Shown one piece after another: positions 1 to 10,204 of a DNA stretch of 64,000 bases. Position 1 is the first letter of the stretch; every line of letters starts with the position of its first letter. The position numbers and the translations under genes are program-made. Below the pieces are notes generated by a model. The model was not told the origin of the DNA, did not search any database, and worked only from the letters and a program-made list of their open reading frames with translations. Source of the DNA: Podospora comata (taxonomy: Eukaryota; Ascomycota; Sordariomycetes; Sordariales; Podosporaceae); assembly GCA_017354895.1 (NCBI GenBank), contig CP071494.1:3906001-3970000 (forward strand). Reading direction: 5' to 3'.

Positions 1-613
1 AAGGGGAGGGAGAGCTCCTTCATCAGGAGCCAGGGGCGGAGGGACCAGGAGGAGTAGTTTTTGTTGGTGATGTGGAGGTGGTAGGAGGACATTTTGGGTG
101 ATGATGGGTGAGGTGGTTGAAGACAAGTGGCGGGTGATAAAAAATTGGGTTTTTGAAGAGGTGTGGTATCGTAAGGGTGTTGTTGTTGTTGGTAGTGTTG
201 TTAGTGTGAGGTTTTTCAAGGGGGTAGGTAGTGGAAAGGAGAGATGGATGAGTCAGTATACGCAAGGGGTGGGGGTTGACTAAATGAAATAGACAAGTGA
301 CTCGACCATACTCCAAGGCTGAAAATGCTGTAAATATATCTAACTGGAGAGAAGAACAAAAAAAAACATCGTACCCGCAGAGCTACCCCGTATAGGAAGC
401 TCACATCTCCACGCCCTATCAATGACCGGTCCTCCCCACCCACCTGCTACCTTGCTGCAAGTATTATCCCCAAGGGCGCATAACACCACCACAACAATTC
501 CTCCATACCATCGTTATCCACCATGGTGTGACTCACTCGAACCATAAAGATACGACACTTTGGGAATAACTTCTATTTTCGCCCAGCAAAGAACAACTGA
601 AAGGAATCATAGG
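1..613. other. Window edge, no assignable gene
   Basis: The first 110 bases have short open frames on the plus strand that run off the left edge; one is rich in Gly and Arg, another in Gly and Glu, so the 3' end of a neighbouring gene may lie here, but no frame can be chosen. Bases 110-300 are G/T-rich on the plus strand (TTG/GGTG runs). Bases 300-613 should include the 3' UTR of the TrpRS gene that ends at 614. Confidence 0.3.
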
Positions 614-2405
614 CTAAGCAGCGGCAGAACCCTCCTTCTCCTTGGCCTTCTGGGCCTTCTTCGCCTCTATCTGTCTCTGCTTTTCCAGCTTCTTCAATTG
701 GTTCTTTGTGAGTTTCCCATCACCGCCCTCGGCACCCTCAGCACCTTCTAGCTTTGGTACCACAATATCGGCCTTGGGTACTTTGGGGTTGCCCATCCAG
801 GTGAGAGGTCTGATGTCGGTGAATTGCTTGACAGCTGCATCGTCGACCTTGGCTCTCCTCTCCTGGAACGCCGCGACGAAAGTCTGGAGCTCCTTGATGC
901 AAAGCGCCTTGAGCTCACCCGTGAGGAGCTCGCCCTTAGAGTAGGCGACCCGGATCTTCTCAAGTTCTTCGTCATCCTCGAGGAAGAAGCGGAGGTACTG
1001 GTAGGCAACGTCTACGTCTGTGTCACCTCCCACTGCGCGGTGCTCCTCGACGGACACCTTGCCACCACTGAAGGCGTATTTGTTAACCTTGTTCTTGATC
1101 TGGTTGGGAGTGTCGGTCATGAAGATGGCGCTGGAATCAATCGAGGCAGACTACATTGTGTGAGCAATAACGAGACGTATTCAGAGTAAAACACACTCAC
1201 CATCTTCGTGCCTGGCCCCTGGAGGGCTGGCAAGAACAAAGAATGGATCAGGGACGGCTTCGCAAACCGCACCCCCTGGTAGGTAAGTCTGGCGGCAACA
1301 TCACGGGTCGCTGTAACGCTTAGTTAAATATTTACTCTTGATCATGGAACACTGGATATCACAGACCTCTGAAATATGGGTCCTGATCAACGGCACATGG
1401 ACTGGGGAATGCGTTAGATCGATATCACACCGAGTTGAAAGATGGTCCTCACATCAAGCATGGGATGCCGACGGTCTTCTTTTCGTCCTCACCGAAAATG
1501 TGAGGGAAGCTGTTGGCAAAGGCAGCAGCACCCTGAATACTTCCAAAGTGAATCTTGCCAATGTTGGAGGAGTCGTTGAAGCCGAAAATGGCACGCGCTT
1601 GGTTGAGCGTGATGTGCTTCGCTAACCGCGTGATTTGGCGATAGAATGCGCCGCCAACGTAGTCGTACTGGTAGTTTGTTAGACCACGTAGGCAACAGAG
1701 GCCTGGGATATCCGTACATCAGAGAAAATGAATGTCTTGTTTGGGTCAAAGCCCATGCTGATAATGTCCCGAATATTGCTGTCGCAGTACCCTTGAACTT
1801 CCTCAATTGTGCGCTTCTCCGAGAACAGGTACTTTTCGTCGTCCGTCAACATGATTACAAGCTAGAAAGATCTTTATCAGTAGCTGGTTATACAGAAGAA
1901 ATCCTACAAGACCACCTACAGGAACGTCAAAGGTATCCTGAAGCCCTGTGAGATCCCGTGTTAGTCAACCTTCCACGCTCGCCAAGCCGTTCTCCTGAAT
2001 CTCCATACATTTTGTAAACATAAAGGGCGTGCAGTGTCCAACATGGATGGAGTCGCTCGAGGGCCCACGTCCAGTGTACAGAAAGAATGGCTCATTGCGC
2101 TCGTATCGGTCGAGAATAAGCTCGAAGTCGCGATGCGAAAAGACGATGCCTCTGCGGAGGAAATGGTGTGGCTTCTTCCCCGTTACGCGCTCGAACCTGG
2201 CGAGGAGCTCCTCGTCAATCTTCTTGGTGCCAAACTCCTCAATCAGCTTGTCGTAGTTGATTGCCTTGATCTGGCCGTCTGCGCCGACCTCCCCCTGAAC
2301 GTTCCAGGGGTCAACTGTCTGCTTGGACCCTTGGGCAGCGGCTTCGGCCGGGACTTCGGGGACTTGGGACTCATTGAGGGCCACGGCATTGGCGGTTTCG
2401 GCCAT
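614..2405 (-). CDS. wrs1: Cytosolic tryptophanyl-tRNA synthetase
   Basis: Charges tRNA-Trp with tryptophan in the cytosol. I read seven exons: 2405-2009, 1945-1920, 1861-1718, 1667-1453, 1401-1367, 1310-1201 and 1150-614, giving 487 residues with every junction in frame and GT-AG. The class I signature appears as HVGH (in [13 protein letters not shown]) in exon 1 and as KMSAS, split by the intron 1151-1200. Between them are the usual eukaryotic TrpRS blocks ([36 protein letters not shown]). The N-terminal extension of about 70 residues is typical of the cytosolic form and not a mitochondrial presequence; the C-terminal tail is Lys/Glu/Ala-rich. Two exons are only 26 and 35 nt long. It is transcribed away from mrf1 across a short shared promoter. 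Confidence 0.96.
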
Positions 2406-2785
2406 GGTATCGATGTCGAACAGTGTTGATAAAAGAAAGAAGCCGGCAAACAAGTAAAAGGTAGGTGAAAAACGATAGAGGTGAGTCAAAAAGTCAGAAG
2501 AGATCACAATGCGCCTGCCGGACCGCCGCTGAGTCGTCCTATCATGCCGTGTCCAATTCACCACCCATTATGGTGGGGGAGGGGCACTTGGAACCAGGGT
2601 GTATGACTCCACCCACCCACTTCCAGAAGGCGGAGAAGAGCGGCAGAAGAGCGTTGCCTGCCGGGAAATTTCGAGGATTGGATGAGAAGCTGCAGGGCCC
2701 GTCTGAGTTCAGTGTCAGCAGCTCTGGTTGGGCAGGCGGTTCCTGAGAGATTCTGCGCTGATGCCTGTAACTTAAAACTACGACA
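2406..2785. promoter_or_regulatory. Divergent promoter wrs1 / mrf1
   Basis: The 380 bp between the start codons of the cytosolic TrpRS gene (minus) and the mitochondrial release factor gene (plus) must hold both promoters and 5' leaders. No TATA box at a convincing distance is evident. Both neighbours serve translation, one in cytosol and one in mitochondria, so co-regulation is possible but inferred. Confidence 0.55.
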
Positions 2786-4131
2786 ATGTTGGCGGCACCA
2801 TGGGTGTGTCGAAGCTGCGTGCGATCGCTCAGGCGAATTGGCTTTTCGCAGCAGTTTCTACGGAGGGCTAGCACAGGTAAAGTAACGTTGATTGCTGTTA
2901 TGGTTTTCTGCTAACAGCGCGAGTAGACTCCTTCAAGCTTCCCCCAGCTCTCCTCGACCGCGCAAGATTTCTTACCGCCGAACACGATCAATTGACGGCA
3001 CAACTAGCTGACAACTTTGACGAGAAGATTGCAAAGCGTGCAGGCGAAGTCCACAGGATCGCAGAGGCCTTCAAGAAGTTCGAGCATGCCAAGGCTTCTC
3101 TCCGGGAGCTGGAGGGGCTCTTGAAGTCAGACGATGCTGAAATGCGGGAGATGGCGCAAGAGGACCTCGCGGCTACCAATGAGCAGCTGGCTGAGTCGAG
3201 TCGGAATCTGTCCGTGGCTTTGACTCCCAAGCATCCCTTTGCCGACATGCCGTGCCTCATTGAAGTCGTCCCTGGGCCAGGAGGAACCGAAGGTCGCTTC
3301 TTTGCCGACTCGGTATTCAAGATGTACCAAGCATATTGCGCCAATAAAGGCTTCCGCACAAAGGTTGTACAGTACTTGGCCGCCGACAGTACCGGCGAAA
3401 AGGGAGGTGATGGGGAGACAGCCCTTCAGGAAGCTGTACTTGAGGTGATGGAGGAGGGAGCGTATGCCCATTTCCGTGGTGAAGCGGGCATGCATCGGGT
3501 TCAGCGTGTCCCGGCAACGGAGAAGAGTGGAAGGACTCATACGAGTGCTGTAGCCGTCTGGGTGCTGCCGTCTTTCGCTGAGAACGCCACAGCCTCTGAT
3601 GGTGACTGGGACAACCCGGAGAGTGACTTCTACATCGACCCGGCCGAGGTGAAATCTGAAAAGATGCGAGCCAGCGGAGCAGGAGGACAGCACGTCAACA
3701 AAACCGAGTCTGCTATTCGGTTGACGCACATTCCCACGGGCATCACCGTCAGCATGCAGGATTCTCGTTCACAACACACCAATCGAGCCGATGCCTGGAG
3801 GTTACTTCGATCAAGAATTGCACAGAAAAGGCGTGAGGCCAGAGAAGAGGCCGCTAGGGCACTAAGAAGCAGCGTGTTGTCATCAGCGCAGCTTACACGG
3901 GGCGATAAAATCAGAACCTACAACTATGGCCAGGACAGGTGTACCGACCATAGGGCCGGGCTTGACGTCCACAATCTACCAGATGTGCTCAGGGGTGGTG
4001 ACACCCTGGGTAAGGTGATTGATGCTGTCCATGGCTGGCTTGCCGAGAAGGATATCCAGGCCTTGCTGGCAGATGAGGAAGCCGCTGCTGCTGCTGCGAA
4101 CGCCCCTGGTAAAGGGAAGAAAGGAAAATAA
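2786..4131 (+). CDS. mrf1: Mitochondrial peptide chain release factor 1
   Basis: Recognises stop codons in mitochondrial ribosomes and triggers peptide release. Two exons, 2786-2876 and 2918-4131, with a 41 bp intron; 434 residues. The start is placed at 2786 because exon 1 supplies a basic, Arg-rich, acid-free N-terminus (MLAAPWVCRSCVRSLRRIGF) as expected of a mitochondrial presequence. The RF1 stop-codon tripeptide PxT is seen as VPATE, and the catalytic GGQ lies in SGAGGQHVNKTESAIRLTH. The tail is Lys/Gly/Ala-rich. The presence of PxT (not SPF) makes this RF1 type, reading UAA/UAG, rather than RF2. Length fits fungal Mrf1 (about 410-440 residues). Confidence 0.96.
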
Positions 4132-4980
4132 ACAACACATACCCCCACTATTTTAGAGTGTACTTGTAGTTGTATGATATTATTGATGATAGAAATGTGT
4201 TCAAATATTCTTGACTATAGTTGGAAGTCGGGGGGTGTCAGGATTTCATGAATTGAATGCTGACCAATCAGCGTTGATATATCACCTCTTACCTTCCTAA
4301 TACGGACGCGTACTCTTCAGAAGGGAAGGCATGATGGACAAGTCTACCTTCCATAACATTGTTTTGCCAGAGAAGACGTAGACCCAAGAAACTACATCTA
4401 CTCTCTACATTGCGGCCCCTGTTGCTTTTCTATAGAGAAGCGGTGTCTCACTTTTGTTGTGTGAGTGTATCCACCACCTCTCAGCAACACCTTGCTCAGA
4501 GGTGTTGACCTGGAACGGTCAATCCCGTCCAAGAAGATGACAGACAATACACCTCTGAAGAATCAAGCACTTTATGATGGGAGGTCATCAGTCATCTTGT
4601 TCTTTGTTTTGCAAGCCGTCTTTCGAGCAATAGCTCCTTCCGATCCTCCTGCTTCAGCCTGGGCTGTTGTTCGGTGCCTCATATGACGGTAGCGATACCT
4701 CGTTAATGCTCAACAGAAGTTTCCGCCTACTTCTTTTTGACATGGCGAGTTTTAGGAGAGCTGTGTGCCTGCAAGGGAAGTGCTGGGAGCAATGGAGACA
4801 GTTGGCAATCCCATCTTTCCACCTCCCATGTGTTTCCTGGCCTGGTAGGGTCTATTTAATTTCCCCTGACCCTTCAGATGTACCACCCCCAGCGTTGTCT
4901 CAATTATTTACAATTCGACACAAGTCTCAAGTCTCTTCTTTTTAAGCTTCGCAAGGTTCGGCAACAAAAACGAGTCGAAG
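4132..4980 (+). other. Intergenic: mrf1 3' side and carboxypeptidase promoter
   Basis: No coding frame is convincing. A TATA-like stretch (TCTATTTAATTTCC) near 4850-4865 sits about 120 bases before the carboxypeptidase start codon and could be its promoter; the pyrimidine/CA-rich leader after it is usual for this genome. Confidence 0.4.
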
Positions 4981-6838
4981 ATGCGCCTCATCCCTGTGTT
5001 GGGCTTCCTCCTTACGTCAGTCGAAGGGCTCCGCACAGGAAGGGGTAGTCCTCTCCTGCGTCTGGGCATCTCGAAACACATCAACAAGGTCGGCAAATCG
5101 ACTGCTGCTGTGTTTCCTGACCCTCAAGACAAGCCGTTTCCCAAGCACAATTTTCTGAACACCAACAGCACGAGTGAGTTATCTTCGAGTTCGAAAGTCG
5201 AGCCACGTTGACATTGACTCGGTGTAAATAGAATTTGCCGTCAATGGCACCGCCATTCCCGATGTCGACTTTGACGTTGGTGAGTCGTACGCTGGCTCCT
5301 CAATGAGCAAGGCAACCTCTTCTTTTGGTTCTTCCCCTCGCCAAACAAAGCAGCGGATAAGGAGATTCTGATCTGGCTGAATGGTGGTGTATGTTGATAT
5401 CATTTGTCGCTTCATTGTTCAGCTTTACTAACAACTCCTCCAGCCTGGCTGCTCCTCTTTCGAGGGTCTTCTACAAGAACACGGTCCCTTCCTTTGGCCA
5501 CCAGGGACTCTAAAACCCGTGCGGAATCCTTGGAGCTGGCACACCCTAACCAACATCGTGTATGTTGACCAGCCGGTTGGCACAGGGTTTTCGACGGGTG
5601 TTCCAACCATCACCAATGAGGAAGAGCTCGCTGCTCAGTTTCTAGGATGGTGGAAGAATTTTGTCGACACCTTCGGCATGCAGGGCTACAAGGTGTACAT
5701 TTCTGGAGAGTCCTATGCGTAAGTCCTCTTCCAATTTCACGGCCCTTATAGCCAGGGTAACATCTTCTAACACCAAACAGCGGAATGTACTGCCCTTACA
5801 TTGCCAACGCCATGCTCAACACAAACGACATCACCTACCACCAACTATCCGGCATGTACCTGGGGGACGCTGCCATCGGCGACAACACCCAACTCTACCA
5901 AAGCATCCCCATGCTCCGCTTCGTTGAATACCACAGCTCTCTTTTCCCCTTCAACAACACCTTCCTCGACAAGATGAGGACTACTGACGCCGAGTGCGGC
6001 TACTCCTCCCTCCTCGACAACCACCTCGTCTACCCTCCTATTTCCCACCTGCCCTCCACCCTCCCAGAAGTATCGGAAAACGGCACCGTTACAGAGGAAT
6101 GCACCTCTTTCTGGTGGTGGATCCTAGAAGCCGCCCTCCGCCTCAATCCCTGCTTCGACATGTACCACATCACCGCCTCCTGCCCCCGCGTGTTTGATGT
6201 TCTCGGGTTCCTGGCAGGGATCGATTACATCCCCGAGGGGGAGAAGAGATACTTTGATCGCGGCGACGTAAAAGCCGCCATCCACGCACCGAGTAATGTC
6301 ACTTGGGAGGAGTGCGGTGAGAACCAGGTTTTCGCCCAGCGAAGAGGACGGCTCCGGACCGTCCATCATCCACGCTTTGCCGAGTGTTATCGACAAGACC
6401 CAAAACGTCATCATCGCCCACGGGCAGCTGGACATGGTCCTGCCATCAAACGGCTCCCTTCTCGCGGTCCAGAACATGACGTGGGGAGGGAAACTCGGCT
6501 TTCAGAACAGGCCCTCGGGGCCGTTTTATGTCCCTGATACAAATGTCGTGGGGGAGAACAAGGTGGCTACTGGTGGCGAGGGCGTGCTGGGGAGCATGGT
6601 GTCGGAGAGGGGGCTGGCGTGGGTGGGGGTGAACCTGGCGGGCCATATGCTGGTCGAGGCGCAGCCTGGTGCTTCGTATCGGCAGCTGGAGTACTTGCTC
6701 GGGAGGGTTGACTGCATGAATTGCACGACACCTTTTACGGTTGGGCATCTGCATTACTCTGATCAGGCACCGAATGAGATGGGCGAGGGAACGGCGCCTC
6801 AGAGTTGGAGTGATCACAAGCCGGAGGAGGGCTTGTAG
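4981..6838 (+). CDS. Secreted-type serine carboxypeptidase (S10), frame broken twice
   Basis: Removes C-terminal residues from peptides; family S10 (Ser-Asp-His). Exons 4981-5173, 5232-5388, 5444-5718 and 5781-6838. The N-terminus [16 protein letters not shown] looks like a signal peptide. Family landmarks are the N-terminal [11 protein letters not shown] block, [28 protein letters not shown] (joined across intron 3), [11 protein letters not shown], the nucleophile GESYAGMY (split by the last intron), the Asp in HGQLDMVLP and the His in [15 protein letters not shown]. Two places need a change of frame: in exon 2 between the GESYAG block and NLFFWFF (about 5290-5325, one base too few) and near 6335-6350 between NQVF and the SEEDGSG block (one base too many, perhaps in a CCC run). 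No intron explains either. Because the rest is intact, this is either two sequencing errors or a very young pseudogene. Confidence 0.85.
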
Positions 6839-7702
6839 GTAAAGAGCCCCAGTTGGGAAGTCACCTTTCTAGTATAGACGCTCAGCTACAAACCCATAGA
6901 GAAGAAATGCAATGCGTTCCATACCACAACCCCTCTCGAAAGAAAACCATCTTGATTTGATAGCAAACTAACAACTACTACTAGGCAGTTACATAAGCTA
7001 GGGAAATAGGCCGTAAAGACTGTGCCAAAGAGAACCCCGATAGCCTCATGTTTTTCCGTTCTTTTTTGGCCTTCCTTTCCCTTTTTTGTCCTTCCTTGTG
7101 ATGCGATACTCCTCCCCCTCGCCCAAAACCGCTGTTCTCACACACATAATCCTACAAAAGAGTGGAACCAGGACCAAGTCCCTCCGTTTCCACCTCATTC
7201 AGCCCAGACACATTTCCATCCCCTCCTCCCAGCAGTAGACCCGCCTTGTTCGGCGTCCACCAGTCCAATGGCAAAACAAAAACAAAATCGAGGATATTCC
7301 TATACGCCATGCTTTCCGCCCGCCAACCGATGAAATGATAAAAACCAAAAACCAAAACCAGCGAAAATAGAGTAGGGTGGTGTTACAACAGTGTTAGAGG
7401 CAGGTACTGTCAGCATAGCAGCTGGCTTGCCTTCATCTCCGCGTATGTGTTGGAGATGGATCACTTTCGAGTGTATGATAGATATGCCGTGCCCAAAGTC
7501 GAATCGACCCTGTAAGAGGTGTCGTCGGAGGAACCAAGAAAATGTAGCCCAGATGGATGGGGAACGGTGAAGAGTATGAGAAATATAAGACCGGCCGAAC
7601 CGCCTCCACCTCACCCAATGAATGTTTATGCGCACATGTCCTGGTAGTCATCACTTTCATAGCCGCTCTTTGATATCGTCAACTTTTCAGCGATAACGAT
7701 CT
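6839..7702. other. Intergenic between convergent genes
   Basis: Convergent 3' ends of the carboxypeptidase (plus) and the Ups1-like gene (minus). The sequence is AC/T-rich without a credible coding frame; short frames at 7022-7333 and 7300-7635 have no family look. Confidence 0.4.
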
Positions 7703-8398
7703 TCAAGCAGCAGCCATACTCCGCTCTCTCGCGGCCCGCCTCAACTCTAGCACACCAATGATCCCTGTCTGCCTCAACCTCTCCAGAATCATCTTCATGC
7801 CCTCTCTGCTCTTCCCCAATTGATCCTGCGTCTTTGTCGAAGCCAGCGTTTCAATGCTCCTCTGGATACCCCTCGCTCCCAGCCTGGCGAAGAACCCGCC
7901 CTCCTGGGCAGTGGTAGACAGGTTCTGATGCGACAACTTGTCCCGGAGCTTCTCTCCCAACCTGGATCTGAACACAACCTTGGTTTCCACCTCAGTGTTG
8001 TCCAGAGTTCTCGTCTTGGGAATGCTGTACATTTGTCTTTCGACTACCGACAGCACGCCGACGAAGTTGAGGTTGCGAGACTCGGTGGACATCCAGCCTT
8101 CGCGCATGTCCACCACGGAAGTCTCGAGGATGTACGAGGCCTGGGAGGCGGTCCCGCCTGTGAGGGTGGTAGGGAGGAGCTTCATAACGGCGGGGGGCAT
8201 GCGGGACTTCTTGAGGTGGATGCGGGTTGTGTGGAGGCGGCCGGTGGCAGGGTCGATGTGGGAGTCGATGGTGTCGGTGCTGAGGACATGAGAGGCAAAG
8301 GGGTTGAGCTGGGGGGAGCAGTAGCGGAGGAAGAAAGCGAGCGAGACGGCGGGGAAGGGATGGGCGTAGGTGTGGTTGGTGGTGTGGGTGAGGACCAT
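7703..8398 (-). CDS. ups1: Ups1/PRELI-family intermembrane-space lipid transfer protein
   Basis: PRELI/MSF1 proteins carry phosphatidic acid between mitochondrial membranes (Ups1 with Mdm35) for cardiolipin synthesis. This intronless frame gives 231 residues; the start at 8398 is chosen because the conserved domain begins right there (MVL.H at residue 1). The match to Ups1 is clear in the first 70 residues: AFFLRY, SHVLSTDTI, GRLHTTRIHLKKS, then ETSVVDMREGWMSTESRNL. There is no cleavable presequence, as in yeast Ups1. The C-terminal 70 residues are helical and Arg/Lys-rich, somewhat longer than the yeast protein. Ups1 rather than Ups2/3 is preferred from the N-terminal block; substrate is inferred from family. 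Confidence 0.9.
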   Translation of the reverse strand: MVLTHTTNHTYAHPFPAVSLAFFLRYCSPQLNPFASHVLSTDTIDSHIDPATGRLHTTRIHLKKSRMPPAVMKLLPTTLTGGTASQASYILETSVVDMREGWMSTESRNLNFVGVLSVVERQMYSIPKTRTLDNTEVETKVVFRSRLGEKLRDKLSHQNLSTTAQEGGFFARLGARGIQRSIETLASTKTQDQLGKSREGMKMILERLRQTGIIGVLELRRAARERSMAAA

Positions 8399-10204
8399 TT
8401 TGGCTGATTGTGGTGATGATTTTTTTATTTCACGATGGTTATGGGGTATCTTGAAGCTGGAGTAGTAAGTTTGGAGGAGTGACGGTGGTAGTTGGTGGTA
8501 GACGGCGGAGAGTCGAGGAGCTAGGATCCTGGAAGTACGTGGGGGAGGCGAAAGACGGGAACGGGTTGATCGGCCGGTATGGTGTCGTCGCTCGCGCAGT
8601 ACAGACGAAAGGGTAAAAAGCAGTAGTGCAAAGAGCACGTGTGCAGGAAAGCGGATTTACTTCATGAAGGAAGTGTTAGACACGGCGAGATGTGATTGTC
8701 GAGACAAGCACACCCTCGAGAATGGGAAAGACGGAGAAGCTTTTTTTCTTGGCTTCTGCGAAAAAGTTCCCGGTCGCTCGGGGGTGCCCCAAGTTGATGA
8801 AGATGAGGAGGCCACAATAAAGCAGGTGGGTGGTGACGCAGGGAAACCGGATGAAGGGAGTTCAATTGACAGAAAGACGCGGGGAGTTGGCCAGTTCAAA
8901 AAGAAGCGGGTGTCCAGGGAGTACAAGAGAGGGGGACGCAACTGTGACGATGATCATCGGCTCATTCTCCCAGATTCTTGCTCGTCTTTTTTAGTGGATT
9001 TCCAGAAGCCTTTTGAGCACAGCATCATTATGGCACCACTACCATCGGAGACCGCCCTGTGTAACTTTGAAGGTAAAGTGCAACCGGCGTTTCAGCCACA
9101 GGATATGACGTTCGCACCGTATTCACTACAAAAACAGCATTTCGGACATATACTCAAACTCTCTGATAAAGGTCAAAACAGCCCTGACCTCACACATGAT
9201 AATAGTCAATAGAGAGTGCCTCAAGCTGCTGTTATTGTGTGAGGTCTCGATTGTTGCTGTCAGCCACATGCATCACTTGCCAGCGGGCTGGCTCGTAACC
9301 CCACTTTCTGCCTGAAAATCTAGGCCGACTTTCTGCTTGCGGAGCCCAGACTTCGGAACATTCCTCTCGCGACTGACCTATTAATCATCTGACCGTTGGC
9401 CAACTTTAATTAACCGAACCCCGAGCTCTCGACTTCTTCACCTCCACCAGCCCTTTTGCTCCAACAACCAACGACGACGGGTGCAACACATCGCCAAAAC
9501 CTTTGCAGATCGACCATCGCAACAGTCGCTTTCCTCGCGAATATCTTCCTCTCGCATCTGGAAGAATTTTGTTGCGTCTTTGATCATCACGCGGGATTGG
9601 CGCAACGGTGAAACAAGGACAAAGCAGCGGCGACATCGAAAAGGGCGGCGCGTCAGAGGAACGAACGTCCATCTAACCGATCCATCACAGGAATCCATCG
9701 CCATCACATTTCCATCGCGCCATCACCAGTCTGCTTGCAGGAGCATCTCCTTTGCTTTCTAGCGTTGAGTGGGGTCTGTTTTTTTTACTTCTTTTCGTTT
9801 GGCTGACAGAACGTTGGGGACAAGTGTTGGCAAGTGATCAAGAAGGGGTGCTGTTTTTTAGGAGGGAGGAGTCGCACACGAATCCATCACTGCTTTTCAG
9901 CTCAATTGAATAGAGTGCTATTTTCGCAGCGCTGGGTCTTTGTACTTTTCCTTTTTTTTATCGTCCATTCAAGAGGCGCTTTCTGTCTCCCCCGGAGAGC
10001 ATATCAGAATTGATTCCCATTCAACCTGTTGAGTTGAGGAAAGAAGAACAAAAAAGCAAAACGTCGTCACCTGGTTTAGGGAATCAAGAATTCAAGTTCG
10101 CTTCGCTTTACCCATTCCTAGTGTGCGAGCAGGTTTAGCAGAGAAAAGAGCGCCGACACGACTCTAATTGACAGCTACATTTTCGACCATCAACCAGACC
10201 CAAG
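8399..10204. other. Intergenic: ups1 promoter and long mpe1 leader
   Basis: 1.8 kb separates the ups1 and mpe1 start codons. A frame of 182 codons at 8664-9212 (plus) shows no domain and is probably chance. A frame of 93 codons at 9481-9762 (plus) lies where the mpe1 leader would be and could be an upstream ORF. Sequence from about 9770 to 10204 has T-runs and CT-rich blocks resembling a promoter and 5' leader. Confidence 0.4.

Noticed and set aside
6296-6345. Small intron to explain the second frame break of the carboxypeptidase
   Set aside because: Candidate GTAATG..CAG (47 bp) and GTGAG..CAG (23 bp) both leave the wrong phase and would remove the conserved [13 protein letters not shown] block.
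8664-9212. 182-codon plus-strand frame
   Set aside because: No signal peptide, domain or sensible composition; lies between promoters.
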